From: Marinomonas aquimarina
GTDB lineage: Bacteria; Pseudomonadota; Gammaproteobacteria; Pseudomonadales; Marinomonadaceae
NCBI RefSeq assembly: GCF_900089755.1
Contig: NZ_FLOC01000017.1
Span: 33,307 to 97,306 of the forward strand
Reading direction: 5' to 3'
DNA: 64,000 nucleotides
The notes beneath the pieces were generated by a model, which saw only the letters and a list, made by a program, of their open reading frames with translations, did not search any database and was not told the origin of the DNA. The position numbers and the translations under genes are program-made. Below, in pieces: positions 56,591 through 64,000 of this stretch; the first letter of the stretch is position 1, and the number at the start of each line of letters is the position of its first letter.

Positions 56591-57832
56591 ATGGCATTGT
56601 TAGTGCAAAAATATGGCGGCACCTCAGTAGGCTCAGTGGAGCGTATTGAAGCGGTGGCCGATCGTGTCTTGAAACACAAGCAACAGGGAGACGACATCAT
56701 CGTGGTGGTGTCGGCCATGAGCGGTGAGACCAACCGACTGATTGGGTTGGCGAAAAGCATTCAGGCGGCTCCTGATGCCCGTGAAATGGACGTTCTCCTA
56801 TCCACCGGTGAGCAAGTGACGATTGCCTTGTTAAGCATGGCGCTGATGCAGCGTGGTTTGCAGGCAAAGTCTTACACTGGTAGCCAAGTACGTATTACCA
56901 CAGACAGTGCCCACGGTAAGGCGCGTATCCAAGACATTGATACCGAATCCATGCGTGCCGATTTGGATGACGGCAAGGTATTGGTCGTGGCAGGGTTCCA
57001 AGGAGCCGATGAGCTTGGCAACATTACCACTCTTGGCCGCGGTGGATCGGATACCACTGGGGTGGCGCTGGCGGCAGCGCTGAAAGCCGATGAGTGTCAA
57101 ATTTATACCGACGTGGACGGCGTTTACACCACCGATCCCCGCGTCGTGGACAGTGCCCGTCGCTTAGAAAAAATTACGTTTGAAGAAATGCTTGAGATGG
57201 CGAGCCTTGGCTCCAAAGTCTTGCAGATACGGTCTGTTGAGTTTGCCGGTAAGTATCAAGTTCCACTGCGTGTGCTTTCAAGTTTTGTTGAAGGGGAGGG
57301 CACGCTTATTACTACTGATGGAGAGGTTTCTATGGAACAGCCAGCGGTTTCTGGTATTGCGTTTAACCGAGATGAAGCAAAGCTAACGCTCAAAGGGGTG
57401 CCGGATGTACCGGGTGTGGCTTCAAAGATTCTAGGTCCAGTAAGTGATGCCAATATTGAAGTGGATATGATTGTCCAAAACGTTTCGATGGATGGGACAA
57501 CGGATTTTACCTTTACCGTGCATCGCAATGACTACGATAAGGCGCTTAAGGTGCTAGACTTGGTCGCCAAAGCACTAAAAGCTAAGGAAGTGCTTTCTGA
57601 CGATAAAATCGCTAAAGTATCTATTGTCGGAGTGGGGATGCGTTCTCATGCAGGGGTGGCGACCAGTATGTTCAAAGCCTTGGCAGAAGAGTCAATTAAT
57701 ATCCAACTTATCTCCACATCCGAGATTAAGGTATCTGTCATAATTGATGAGAAATACATGGAACTAGCTGTTCGTGCATTACATTCGGCATTTAAACTTA
57801 ACGAACCCAATGCAGGTGTTTGCGAAGCGTAA
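56591..57832 (+). CDS. lysC: Aspartate kinase
   Basis: Phosphorylates aspartate, the first step to lysine, threonine, methionine and diaminopimelate. The 413-residue protein has the kinase domain (VQKYGGTSVGSVERIEAVA, VVSAMSGETNRLI, LGRGGSDTTGVALAAAL, YTDVDGVYTTDPR) and two C-terminal ACT domains (KLTLKGVPDVPGVASKIL, KVSIVGVGMRSHAGVATSMF). At 57332 an in-frame ATG is preceded by GGAGAGG, which suggests a separate beta subunit as in alpha2-beta2 aspartokinases. It supplies hom and thrC at 3.4-6.1 kb. Confidence 0.96.
   Translation: MALLVQKYGGTSVGSVERIEAVADRVLKHKQQGDDIIVVVSAMSGETNRLIGLAKSIQAAPDAREMDVLLSTGEQVTIALLSMALMQRGLQAKSYTGSQVRITTDSAHGKARIQDIDTESMRADLDDGKVLVVAGFQGADELGNITTLGRGGSDTTGVALAAALKADECQIYTDVDGVYTTDPRVVDSARRLEKITFEEMLEMASLGSKVLQIRSVEFAGKYQVPLRVLSSFVEGEGTLITTDGEVSMEQPAVSGIAFNRDEAKLTLKGVPDVPGVASKILGPVSDANIEVDMIVQNVSMDGTTDFTFTVHRNDYDKALKVLDLVAKALKAKEVLSDDKIAKVSIVGVGMRSHAGVATSMFKALAEESINIQLISTSEIKVSVIIDEKYMELAVRALHSAFKLNEPNAGVCEA
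57332..57832 (+). CDS. Candidate internal translation product: aspartokinase beta subunit
   Basis: In-frame start inside lysC. The ATG (MEQPAVSGIAF) at codon 248 has GGAGAGG 5-11 nt upstream, stronger than many gene starts here. The 166-residue product would contain only the two ACT domains, like the beta subunits of Bacillus and Corynebacterium aspartokinases made from nested genes. The family precedent and the site are good; production is inferred. Confidence 0.55.
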   Translation: MEQPAVSGIAFNRDEAKLTLKGVPDVPGVASKILGPVSDANIEVDMIVQNVSMDGTTDFTFTVHRNDYDKALKVLDLVAKALKAKEVLSDDKIAKVSIVGVGMRSHAGVATSMFKALAEESINIQLISTSEIKVSVIIDEKYMELAVRALHSAFKLNEPNAGVCEA

Positions 57833-57898
57833 CACTTTTCTACAAGTTCATGGTTAAGTTGTATAGATTCGAATCAAGAGAGCGGCTACAATTCACCT

Positions 57899-57938
57899 TG
57901 TAAGGGAATTCCTACAAAAGGGTAAGGGGTTTCTGACA
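57899..57938 (+). promoter_or_regulatory. Paired palindromic boxes upstream of csrA
   Basis: Box 1 (57899-57916), TGTAAGGGAATTCCTACA, and box 2 (57921-57938), GGTAAGGGGTTTCTGACA, have the same layout and 22-bp spacing as the boxes upstream of the two CsrB-like sRNAs. They end 30 bp before the csrA start codon. Confidence 0.55.
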
Positions 57939-57967
57939 TCTCACAAGGATTATAAAGGAGAAGTGTT

Positions 57968-58156
57968 ATGCTTATTTTAACTCGTCGCGTTGGTGAAACT
58001 CTAATGGTTGGTGATGAAGTATCAGTGACTGTATTGGGTGTAAAGGGTAACCAAGTACGTATCGGTATCAATGCACCGAAAGATGTTTCTGTACACCGTG
58101 AAGAAATTTATCTTCGCATTCAGAAAGAGCAAGACGACCAATCTTCAGAAGATTAA
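57968..58156 (+). CDS. csrA: Carbon storage regulator CsrA (RsmA)
   Basis: A small dimeric RNA-binding protein that binds GGA motifs near ribosome binding sites and changes translation or stability of mRNAs. The 62-residue sequence [18 protein letters not shown]... is highly conserved; the RNA-binding residues Leu4 and Arg44 (VHREEI) are kept. The leader has CACAAGGATTATAAAGGAG, in which two GGA motifs overlap the ribosome binding site, as expected for autoregulation. The two CsrB-like RNAs at 41.8-42.5 kb are its likely antagonists. It lies between lysC and tRNA-Ser, the classical position. Confidence 0.98.
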   Translation: MLILTRRVGETLMVGDEVSVTVLGVKGNQVRIGINAPKDVSVHREEIYLRIQKEQDDQSSED

Positions 58157-58175
58157 ATTTTTTTTAAAAAAAGTC

Positions 58176-58203
58176 TTTACATAACAAATGGGGTCTCTAT
58201 AAT
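58176..58203 (+). promoter_or_regulatory. Promoter of the first tRNA group
   Basis: TTTACA, 16 bp, TATAAT, then ACGCCGCA, a GC-rich discriminator typical of stable RNA promoters. Confidence 0.8.
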
Positions 58204-58219
58204 ACGCCGCACTTGTTAC

Positions 58220-58309
58220 GGAGAGTTGGCCGAGTGGCCGAAGGCGCTCCCCTGCTAAGGGAGTATGGGGTGAAACTCATCGAGGGTTCGAATCCCTCAC
58301 TCTCCGCCA
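58220..58309 (+). tRNA. tRNA-Ser(GCT), copy 1
   Basis: A 90-nt class II tRNA with acceptor GGAGAGT/ACTCTCC, a long variable arm, anticodon GCT (reads AGC/AGU), T-loop TTCGAAT and an encoded CCA end. Confidence 0.97.
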
Positions 58310-58324
58310 TTTTAAATGTGCTGT

Positions 58325-58401
58325 GCATCCGTAGCTCAGCTGGATAGAGTACTCGGCTACGAACCGAGCGGTCAGAGGTTCGAATCCTCTCGGATGCGCC
58401 A
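58325..58401 (+). tRNA. tRNA-Arg(ACG), copy 1
   Basis: A 77-nt tRNA with acceptor GCATCCG/CGGATGC, anticodon ACG, encoded CCA. Its T stem has the form AGAGG/CCTCT. The ACG wobble base is normally deaminated to inosine. Confidence 0.97.
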
Positions 58402-58469
58402 TTTAAAACAAGAGACAAGTTAAATTAGCTAAAACTATCCTTTTAGTTAATCGTGAAAATTTTAGATAT

Positions 58470-58546
58470 GCATCCGTAGCTCAGCTGGATAGAGTACTCG
58501 GCTACGAACCGAGCGGTCGGAGGTTCGAATCCTCCCGGATGCGCCA
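58470..58546 (+). tRNA. tRNA-Arg(ACG), copy 2
   Basis: 77 nt, as copy 1 except that the T stem is GGAGG/CCTCC. The two changes compensate each other. Confidence 0.97.
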
Positions 58547-58571
58547 TCTAAAATATCATACAAGTAGTTAC

Positions 58572-58648
58572 GCATCCGTAGCTCAGCTGGATAGAGTACT
58601 CGGCTACGAACCGAGCGGTCGGAGGTTCGAATCCTCCCGGATGCGCCA
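58572..58648 (+). tRNA. tRNA-Arg(ACG), copy 3
   Basis: 77 nt, same sequence as copy 2 including the GGAGG/CCTCC T stem. Confidence 0.97.
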
Positions 58649-58799
58649 TTACTTCCTTTCTAAGTAAGTTCTAAAGTTTTCCTCATATTTATCAAGTTAC
58701 TGATTCTTTCGCTTTGCATTTTTCTTGGCGGCGTGTGAGCTTTAGATCTCTACTGATTGTTTTTATTAAGATTTTTTTAAAAACTTACAGACATATGGG

Positions 58800-58828
58800 T
58801 TGCGTTTGTCGTTACGACTATTCATAAT
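58800..58828 (+). promoter_or_regulatory. Promoter of the second tRNA group
   Basis: TTGCGT, 17 bp, CATAAT upstream of the second tRNA-Ser, preceded by AT-rich DNA. The 195 bp from copy 3 of tRNA-Arg to the next tRNA hold no other recognisable feature. Confidence 0.65.
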
Positions 58829-58843
58829 ACGCAACACATCGAC

Positions 58844-58933
58844 GGAGAGCTGGCCGAGTGGCCGAAGGCGCTCCCCTGCTAAGGGAGTATGGGGTGAAAC
58901 TCATCGAGGGTTCGAATCCCTCGCTCTCCGCCA
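58844..58933 (+). tRNA. tRNA-Ser(GCT), copy 2
   Basis: 90 nt, like copy 1 but with acceptor GGAGAGC/GCTCTCC, a compensated change at the seventh pair. Confidence 0.97.
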
Positions 58934-58944
58934 TTTTTAAATGT

Positions 58945-59021
58945 GCATCCGTAGCTCAGCTGGATAGAGTACTCGGCTACGAACCGAGCGGTCAGAGGTT
59001 CGAATCCTCTCGGATGCGCCA
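58945..59021 (+). tRNA. tRNA-Arg(ACG), copy 4
   Basis: 77 nt with the AGAGG/CCTCT T stem of copy 1. It follows tRNA-Ser by 11 bp, as copy 1 follows its tRNA-Ser by 15 bp. Confidence 0.97.
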
Positions 59022-59074
59022 TTTAACTTTCCTTAAGACATCCTGTCTAACGTTACTTCCCAATTATTCAGTTA

Positions 59075-60052
59075 TTAATTTTGTATGGCTTGCATTAAAG
59101 CTTTTAGTTCGTCGGTATGCTGCGTGCTACGGATGGCTTTTAGATTGTCGGCAATGACGGGCCAGTCGCGGCGTAAGTGAGCGCTCCACTGTTTAATGCG
59201 ACCCAGTGTTGCAAAGTCGTCATAGTGCTCTAGCAATTCATCGATATAGCCATTGATCAGTAAAAACAATTCTTCCAGCGAGCCCTGCTGGCCACCCTTG
59301 AGTTCACGAAATATAAAGGGGTTGCTGAGGCTGCCGCGACCAATCATAAAATGCGTGCACCCGGTAATGGCTTGGCAACGATTTAATGAATCACGATCTT
59401 GAATGTCGCCATTGGCGATAATCGTCATAGTTGAGCGTTTAACGGCTTCGCCAATCTTTTCCCAGCGTGCCGCTGGCCCATAGCCATCTTTCTTGGTGCG
59501 GCCATGGATTGTGAGTGTGCTAGCCCCAGCTTGCTCAATGGCATCTAGATTTTCGAAAAATAAACTTTCATCTAAATAGCCGAGACGCATCTTTGCCGAT
59601 AGTGGTATATGGTCTGGCAGAGCGTTGCGAACAGCTTGCACCACCGCGTATAAAAGCTCTGGATCTTGTAGCATAAACGAGCCGCCACCATGGCCGTTGA
59701 CGCGCTTAGCTGGACAGCCAAAATTCAAATCCACATGCGTGGCGCCGGCAGCACCGGCTTCGGCTGCCGTGTTCGCCATGGTTTCCATATTGGAGCCCAG
59801 TAGCTGTAGGTGAACTGGATGATGATAAGGGGTTTGCGCGTGCTGGTTTAATTCAGGCACCAAGCGTTTTAAAGAGGCGGCAGGAACCCGTCGTTGGGTG
59901 ACACGGACGAACTCCGAGACCAGGTAATCCATGCCTCCGACACGCGATAAAAGTGTCCGCATTGTATGATCCATGACACCTTCCATTGGTGCGACCGCCA
60001 GTATGATATCCGGTGGTGATTGATTAGGTGTGGCGCAATTGAGCAAGTTCAC
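59075..60052 (-). CDS. dusC: tRNA-dihydrouridine synthase, DusC type
   Basis: A flavoenzyme that reduces uridine in the D-loop of tRNA; DusC acts on U16 in E. coli. The protein (about 325 residues) has the FMN-binding barrel start ILAVAPMEGVMDHTMR, DLNFGCPAKRVNGHGGGSFML with the catalytic cysteine, and TIHGRTKKDGYGPAARW and NGDI motifs. The N(F)GCP and GHGGG details resemble DusC rather than DusA or DusB. The start is uncertain: GTG at 60052 or TTG at 60067, neither with a good ribosome binding site. It follows the tRNA array convergently. Confidence 0.87.
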   Translation of the reverse strand: MNLLNCATPNQSPPDIILAVAPMEGVMDHTMRTLLSRVGGMDYLVSEFVRVTQRRVPAASLKRLVPELNQHAQTPYHHPVHLQLLGSNMETMANTAAEAGAAGATHVDLNFGCPAKRVNGHGGGSFMLQDPELLYAVVQAVRNALPDHIPLSAKMRLGYLDESLFFENLDAIEQAGASTLTIHGRTKKDGYGPAARWEKIGEAVKRSTMTIIANGDIQDRDSLNRCQAITGCTHFMIGRGSLSNPFIFRELKGGQQGSLEELFLLINGYIDELLEHYDDFATLGRIKQWSAHLRRDWPVIADNLKAIRSTQHTDELKALMQAIQN

Positions 60053-60197
60053 GTTGTCAACATCCAAGCAAAAAAATATGAAAACTATATGCTTTGTGAT
60101 ACAAAAGAATGCATATTGGGGAATTTTTGTGCATCACAGCATCTGTGGAGTACGGATAACCGCGCCCTGAATTATTCAGATTTTAATGGAAAGTGCT

Positions 60198-60452
60198 ATG
60201 AATAACTTAATTAACGATGGCCTTGGCTTGTTGTTGCTAGGTATGGGATTCGTATTTGTGTTCCTGTGCTTGCTGATTGTAGCAACAGGGCTTATGTCGA
60301 AATTTATCAACCGATATTTTCCTGAAGCCGCTCCGGTCACGAAGAAGCCTGCCACAGTGCCAAGTTCTGCTTCTGCTGCAAGCGCTTCCGCTACTGATCC
60401 AAAAGTTGCTGCAGCAATTACTGCCGCAATTCATCAACATCGTAACCGTTAA
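60198..60452 (+). CDS. oadG: Oxaloacetate decarboxylase gamma chain
   Basis: The small membrane subunit of the sodium-pumping oxaloacetate decarboxylase. The 84-residue protein has one N-terminal membrane helix (LGLLLLGMGFVFVFLCLLIVATGLM), an Ala/Pro/Ser-rich linker and a His-rich end (IHQHRNR) that may bind zinc. The ATG at 60198 has GGAAAG upstream and is preferred over 60186. It is first in oadG-oadA-oadB, the usual order. Confidence 0.92.
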   Translation: MNNLINDGLGLLLLGMGFVFVFLCLLIVATGLMSKFINRYFPEAAPVTKKPATVPSSASAASASATDPKVAAAITAAIHQHRNR

Positions 60453-60482
60453 TTCCAACTATAAACGATTAGAGGCCGCAAT

Positions 60483-62276
60483 ATGTCAAATAACAAACAA
60501 CCACTTGGCATCACGGATGTCGTATTAAGAGACGCTCATCAATCATTGTTCGCGACGCGTATGCGTATCGACGATATGCTTCCTATTGCTGAAAAGTTGG
60601 ATCAAGTTGGTTTTTGGTCACTAGAGTCATGGGGTGGCGCGACCTTTGATTCTTGTATTCGTTTTATCGGTGAAGACCCATGGGATCGTATTCGTGAACT
60701 GAAAAAAGCGATGCCGAATACGCCACAACAGATGCTACTACGTGGTCAAAACCTTTTAGGTTACCGTCACTACGCTGACGATGTGGTCTCCAAGTTCGTT
60801 GAGCGTGCGGCGAAAAACGGTGTTGATGTGTTCCGTATCTTTGATGCGATGAACGACCCGCGCAACCTAGAGACGGCAATTAAAGCGGTTAAAGCTGAAG
60901 GTAAGCACGCCCAGGGCACAATTTCCTACACCAAGAGCCGTGTTCACACGCTGCAGAATTGGATCGATTACGCCAAAACCTTAGAAGATATGGGGGCTGA
61001 CTCGATTGCCATCAAAGACATGTCAGGTATTTTGACGCCATACGATGCCTTTGAATTGGTGGGTAAGCTAAAAGACCAAACGCAATTAGAAGTTCAACTG
61101 CACGCCCACGCGACGTCTGGTCTGTCCGATATGACCATTCTAAAAGCAGTGGAAGCGGGTGTTGATCGTGTTGATACAGCCATTTCATCAATGTCGATGA
61201 CCTACGGCCATTCAGCAACAGAGTCAGTTGTAGCAGCACTTCAGGGTACAGATCGCGATACCGGTCTAGATCTGGAAAAACTTGAAGAGATTGCGGCTTA
61301 CTTCCGTAACGTGCGTAAGAAGTACGCTAAATTCGAAGGCTCTCTACGTGGTACGGATTCTCGTATCCTGATCGCTCAAGTACCTGGTGGCATGTTGACT
61401 AACATGGAAAGTCAGCTGCGTGAGCAGGGTGCGTCGGATAAGTTTGACCAAGTGCTGGAAGAAATTCCTCGCGTACGTGAAGACCTTGGTTTGATCCCAC
61501 TAGTGACACCAACGTCACAAATCGTCGGCACGCAAGCGGTACTGAACGTACTGACAGGTGAACGTTACAAGTCGATCTCGAAAGAAACGGCTGGCGTACT
61601 AAAAGGCGAATACGGCGCGGCACCTGCAGAGTTTAATAAAGAACTGCAAGCACGTGTGCTGGACGGTGCTGAAGCGATCACTTGTCGTCCTGCGGATCTG
61701 CTTGAGCCAGAGATGGATAAACTGTCTGCTGAGTTGAAAGAATTGGCGAAAGAGAAGGGCGTTAAGCTTGCCTCGGACGAAATTGACGATGTGTTGACTT
61801 ACGCCTTGTTCCCTCAGATCGGTTTGAAATTCCTACAGAATCGTGGCGATGCGTCGGCCTTTGAGCCTGCTCCAACACTAGAAGATGCAGCGCCTGCCGC
61901 CGCACCTAAAGCCGCTGCTGAAGGCCCAGCAGTTTACACGGTCAATGTTTCAGGTCAGAGCTTTGTTGTGCAAGTATCAGAAGGCGGTGATGTGAGTAAC
62001 ATCCAGCCAGTTGCTGCCGCACCACAAGCATCAGCACCTGCTGCTGCGCCAGCCCCAGCGGGTGGCGGTGAAGACGTGCCTGCACCATTGGCCGGCAACA
62101 TCTTTAAAGTCTTGGTATCTCCAGGTCAGCAGGTTGCAGAAGGCGAAACTGTGATGATCATGGAAGCCATGAAGATGGAAACGGAAATCTCTGCGCCGAA
62201 AGCCGGTACAGTAGCTTCTGTATACGTAAAAGAGGGTGACGCCGTTCAGGTTGGTCAAGCCCTATTAGCTCTATAG
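60483..62276 (+). CDS. oadA: Oxaloacetate decarboxylase alpha chain
   Basis: The carboxyltransferase and biotin subunit: it moves the carboxyl group of oxaloacetate to biotin, which the beta chain then decarboxylates while pumping sodium. The 597-residue protein has the carboxyltransferase barrel ([56 protein letters not shown]), an Ala/Pro linker and a biotinyl domain with Lys564 in [13 protein letters not shown] precedes the start. The gene lies 30 bp after oadG. Confidence 0.96.
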   Translation: MSNNKQPLGITDVVLRDAHQSLFATRMRIDDMLPIAEKLDQVGFWSLESWGGATFDSCIRFIGEDPWDRIRELKKAMPNTPQQMLLRGQNLLGYRHYADDVVSKFVERAAKNGVDVFRIFDAMNDPRNLETAIKAVKAEGKHAQGTISYTKSRVHTLQNWIDYAKTLEDMGADSIAIKDMSGILTPYDAFELVGKLKDQTQLEVQLHAHATSGLSDMTILKAVEAGVDRVDTAISSMSMTYGHSATESVVAALQGTDRDTGLDLEKLEEIAAYFRNVRKKYAKFEGSLRGTDSRILIAQVPGGMLTNMESQLREQGASDKFDQVLEEIPRVREDLGLIPLVTPTSQIVGTQAVLNVLTGERYKSISKETAGVLKGEYGAAPAEFNKELQARVLDGAEAITCRPADLLEPEMDKLSAELKELAKEKGVKLASDEIDDVLTYALFPQIGLKFLQNRGDASAFEPAPTLEDAAPAAAPKAAAEGPAVYTVNVSGQSFVVQVSEGGDVSNIQPVAAAPQASAPAAAPAPAGGGEDVPAPLAGNIFKVLVSPGQQVAEGETVMIMEAMKMETEISAPKAGTVASVYVKEGDAVQVGQALLAL

Positions 62277-62290
62277 TGGGTCGATAAAGA

Positions 62291-63463
62291 ATGGAACAGA
62301 AACTTCTCAACCTGTATCACGATACAGGGATATACCAACTGGAACTTGGCCAGGCAATCATGATGGTTGTTGGCCTGCTGTTGGTTTTCCTAGCGATCAA
62401 AAAAGGCTTTGAGCCGCTATTGTTATTGCCGATTGGTATTGGTGCAGTATTGGTCAACATTCCAGGTGCTGGCTTTATGGCAGCACCAGTGTATGACGCG
62501 ACGGGCCACATGGTGTCTCCGGGTGGTTTGCAGTATTACATCTATCATGGTGGTATCGAAACAGGTCTTTTCCCGTTGCTGATCTTTATGGGTGTGGGTG
62601 CCATGACCGACTTTGGTCCTATGTTGGCGAACCCTAAAACCCTGCTACTGGGTGCAGCGGCGCAATTTGGTATCTTCGCGACGGTGATTGGTGCGGTATT
62701 GCTAGGTGCCTTTGGCATCATGGACTTTACCTTAGCGGATGCGGCCGCGATTGGTATCATTGGTGGTGCGGACGGTCCTACGGCTATCTTCGTTGCCAGC
62801 CGATTGGCGCCAGAATTGCTAGGGGCGATCGCGGTAGCGGCCTACTCATACATGGCATTGGTGCCATTGATTCAGCCACCTATTATGCGTGCGCTGACAT
62901 CAGTAGAAGAACGCTCGATCAAAATGGAACAACTACGCCATGTCTCTAAAGGCGAGAAAATCGTCTTCCCGATTGTGGTAACAGTTCTAGTGGCGATGTT
63001 CTTACCATCAGCAGCACCGCTACTAGGTATGTTCTGTTTTGGTAACTTGATGCGTGAATGTGGCGTAGTGGATCGCTTAAGTGATACGGCACAAAATGCA
63101 TTGATCAACATCGTGACAATTTTCCTAGGTCTAGGTGTGGGTTCAAAACTGAGCGCCGAAGCTTTCTTGAACATTGAAACACTGGGTATCTTGTCGCTAG
63201 GTTTGGTTGCCTTCTCTATCGGTACTGCAACGGGTGTTTTAATGGCTAAGATTATGAATAAATTTTCTGCTACAGCGATTAACCCACTTATCGGTGCCGC
63301 TGGGGTATCAGCCGTACCAATGGCCGCTCGTGTGGCGAACAAAGTTGGTCTTGAAGCAAATAAGCAAAACTTCTTGCTAATGCACGCAATGGGACCAAAC
63401 GTTGCCGGTGTAATTGGTTCTGCAGTAGCCGCTGGTGTAATGCTAAGTTACGTTGGTGGTTAA
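62291..63463 (+). CDS. oadB: Oxaloacetate decarboxylase beta chain
   Basis: The membrane subunit that decarboxylates carboxybiotin and exports sodium. The 390-residue protein has about nine to eleven helices and the conserved segments [39 protein letters not shown] with the sodium-site aspartate, and [19 protein letters not shown] with [19 protein letters not shown] near the end. It begins 14 bp after oadA and ends the operon. The pump would supply a sodium gradient, fitting a marine lifestyle and symporters such as the DASS protein here. Confidence 0.96.
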   Translation: MEQKLLNLYHDTGIYQLELGQAIMMVVGLLLVFLAIKKGFEPLLLLPIGIGAVLVNIPGAGFMAAPVYDATGHMVSPGGLQYYIYHGGIETGLFPLLIFMGVGAMTDFGPMLANPKTLLLGAAAQFGIFATVIGAVLLGAFGIMDFTLADAAAIGIIGGADGPTAIFVASRLAPELLGAIAVAAYSYMALVPLIQPPIMRALTSVEERSIKMEQLRHVSKGEKIVFPIVVTVLVAMFLPSAAPLLGMFCFGNLMRECGVVDRLSDTAQNALINIVTIFLGLGVGSKLSAEAFLNIETLGILSLGLVAFSIGTATGVLMAKIMNKFSATAINPLIGAAGVSAVPMAARVANKVGLEANKQNFLLMHAMGPNVAGVIGSAVAAGVMLSYVGG

Positions 63464-63489
63464 TTAGCACACCCCAGAGTTTGTTTTCT

Positions 63490-63530
63490 AAAAGCCCGCT
63501 ACTGATTTCCGTAGCGGGCTTTTTGTTTTT
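63490..63530 (+). terminator. Terminator of oadGAB
   Basis: AAAAGCCCGCTAC / GTAGCGGGCTTTT, a 13-bp stem, followed by TTGTTTTT. Confidence 0.92.
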
Positions 63531-63558
63531 AAGGCATTGGCTCATTCTTTCGTGGCTT

Positions 63559-63623
63559 AGGGGTCAGATCCCTTCTAAGTATCAGCTTCCAATGTCTTCT
63601 ATCTGTTAAGGGATCTGACCCCT
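63559..63623. repeat. REPIN-like inverted repeat
   Basis: Two perfect 16-bp arms, AGGGGTCAGATCCCTT (63559-63574) and AAGGGATCTGACCCCT (63608-63623), face each other across 33 bp. The GGGTCAGATCCC core resembles REP sequences mobilised by RAYT transposases in marine gammaproteobacteria. No transposase is in the window. Confidence 0.7.
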
Positions 63624-63743
63624 TTTAATGAGGATTAGGTGGAGGGAGTCGTTATGACGGCTTGTTTAGTAAGTGGTTATCTATTTATTGATCGATAAAT
63701 GCTTGAATGTGATCAATAAATAATCAATCTTGCGGTTTTCTCT

Positions 63744-63810
63744 TATAAATTCGATGTTTTTTAAAAATAATTCAAAAAGTGCTTGCGCTGAAAATCCTGA
63801 TGCGTATTAT
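63744..63810 (+). promoter_or_regulatory. rRNA operon promoter with UP-like element
   Basis: TTGCGC (63783-63788), 16 bp, TATTAT (63805-63810), then ACGCCTCC. The 40 bp upstream are strongly A/T-rich like an UP element. Confidence 0.75.
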
Positions 63811-63816
63811 ACGCCT

Positions 63817-64000
63817 CCACTGACACGGCAGACCACAACGGACTGCGAAGCGAACTGGAAACAGCAAGCAACGGTGTCAACGCTCTTTAAAATAGATAAT
63901 CAGATAATTTGTGTGGGCGCTCGCTGGAGACTTCTCAAAAACTTTGAAGTCTTAAGCAAGTGACCATGTCAATTCGCTTTACGTTCTTTAATCTTAGGGT
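63817..64000 (+). other. rRNA operon leader (16S gene starts beyond the window)
   Basis: Downstream of the promoter lies a boxA-like CGCTCTTTAAAA (63881-63892) and then TAATTTGTGTGGGCGCTCGC, closely resembling leaders in front of 16S rRNA in gammaproteobacteria. The 16S sequence itself has not begun by 64000. Confidence 0.75.

Noticed and set aside
58197..58418. Minus-strand open frame across the first tRNA genes
   Set aside because: It is an antisense reading of tRNA-Ser and tRNA-Arg; repetition of tRNA sequence explains it.
58750..58800. Possible gene or terminator in the 195-bp gap between the tRNA groups
   Set aside because: No open frame or stable hairpin; only an A/T-rich stretch and the promoter of the next group.
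58220..59021. Repeated 77-bp units considered as a CRISPR-like or satellite array
   Set aside because: They fold as complete tRNAs with correct anticodons and CCA ends; spacers are unequal.
58858..59157. Plus-strand open frame across the second tRNA group
   Set aside because: Its sequence is a translation of tRNA-Ser and tRNA-Arg and has no ribosome binding site.
63730..63963. Open frame of 77 codons before the end of the window
   Set aside because: It overlaps the rRNA promoter, boxA-like element and leader, has no ribosome binding site and no protein-like composition.

Overview
The window is a contiguous piece of a gammaproteobacterial chromosome. The gene orders ffh-rpsP-rimM-trmD-rplS, fdxA-mutS-pncC-recA-recX and alaS-lysC-csrA-tRNA-Ser/Arg, a Pseudomonas-type hom-thrC pair without thrB, the HAD-rppH-ptsP-lgt-thyA-folA block, and a sodium-pumping oxaloacetate decarboxylase (oadGAB) point to a marine bacterium near Oceanospirillales/Pseudomonadales. 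The genus is not determinable by eye. Nearly all of it is ordinary core genome. There is no prophage, CRISPR array, insertion sequence or obvious transferred island.

Layout. 1-6.9 kb: translation genes (3' end of ffh, rpsP, rimM, trmD, rplS), dsbC, hom-thrC and rsmE. 6.9-12 kb: a membrane diguanylate cyclase, a FucP-type permease and a chemoreceptor broken by a stop codon and a frameshift. 12-18 kb: recJ, folD, then ygfB-pepP-ubiI. 18-22 kb: a ferric-iron ABC transporter. 22-29 kb: an HDOD protein, rlmI, a four-gene operon (nitroreductase, arylamine N-acetyltransferase, EamA transporter, Crp/Fnr regulator), and a divergent pair encoding an exported flavodoxin-fold reductase and a lipoprotein. 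29-35 kb: HAD phosphatase, rppH, ptsP, lgt, thyA, folA, yjbQ. 35-41.6 kb: nitrilase, degenerate PAS-GGDEF protein, rlmJ, ilvD, EAL-HDOD protein. 41.6-42.5 kb: about 1 kb of non-coding DNA holding two tandem CsrB/RsmZ-type small RNAs. 42.6-51 kb: fdxA, mutS, pncC, recA with an SOS box, a DASS transporter, a coiled-coil protein, recX. 51-58 kb: dadA-dadX, alaS, lysC, csrA. 58-59 kb: six tRNA genes (Ser-Arg-Arg-Arg-Ser-Arg). 59-63.5 kb: a Dus enzyme and oadGAB. 63.5-64 kb: a REPIN-like inverted repeat and the promoter and leader of an rRNA operon whose 16S gene begins beyond the window.

The strongest find is a Csr/Rsm circuit. Two paralogous sRNAs (about 41785-42035 and 42273-42520) carry 14 and 12 GGA motifs, many in hairpin loops, and each ends in an intrinsic terminator. 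Each has a TTGCA-N16-TA(T/C)A(G/T)T type promoter and, centred 157 bp upstream of its predicted start, an 18-bp palindrome resembling the GacA/UvrY box, followed 22-23 bp later by a second, weaker copy. The same paired box occurs just upstream of csrA, which encodes the protein these RNAs would sequester. An EAL-HDOD protein lies directly upstream of the RNA pair. The window therefore appears to hold both the regulator and two of its antagonists, with a shared candidate control element.

Two other themes recur. Cyclic-di-GMP-type signalling proteins are frequent (one apparently active GGDEF enzyme, one degenerate GGDEF, one EAL-HDOD, one HDOD-only). There is also a cluster of redox and detoxification genes at 24.4-28.6 kb.
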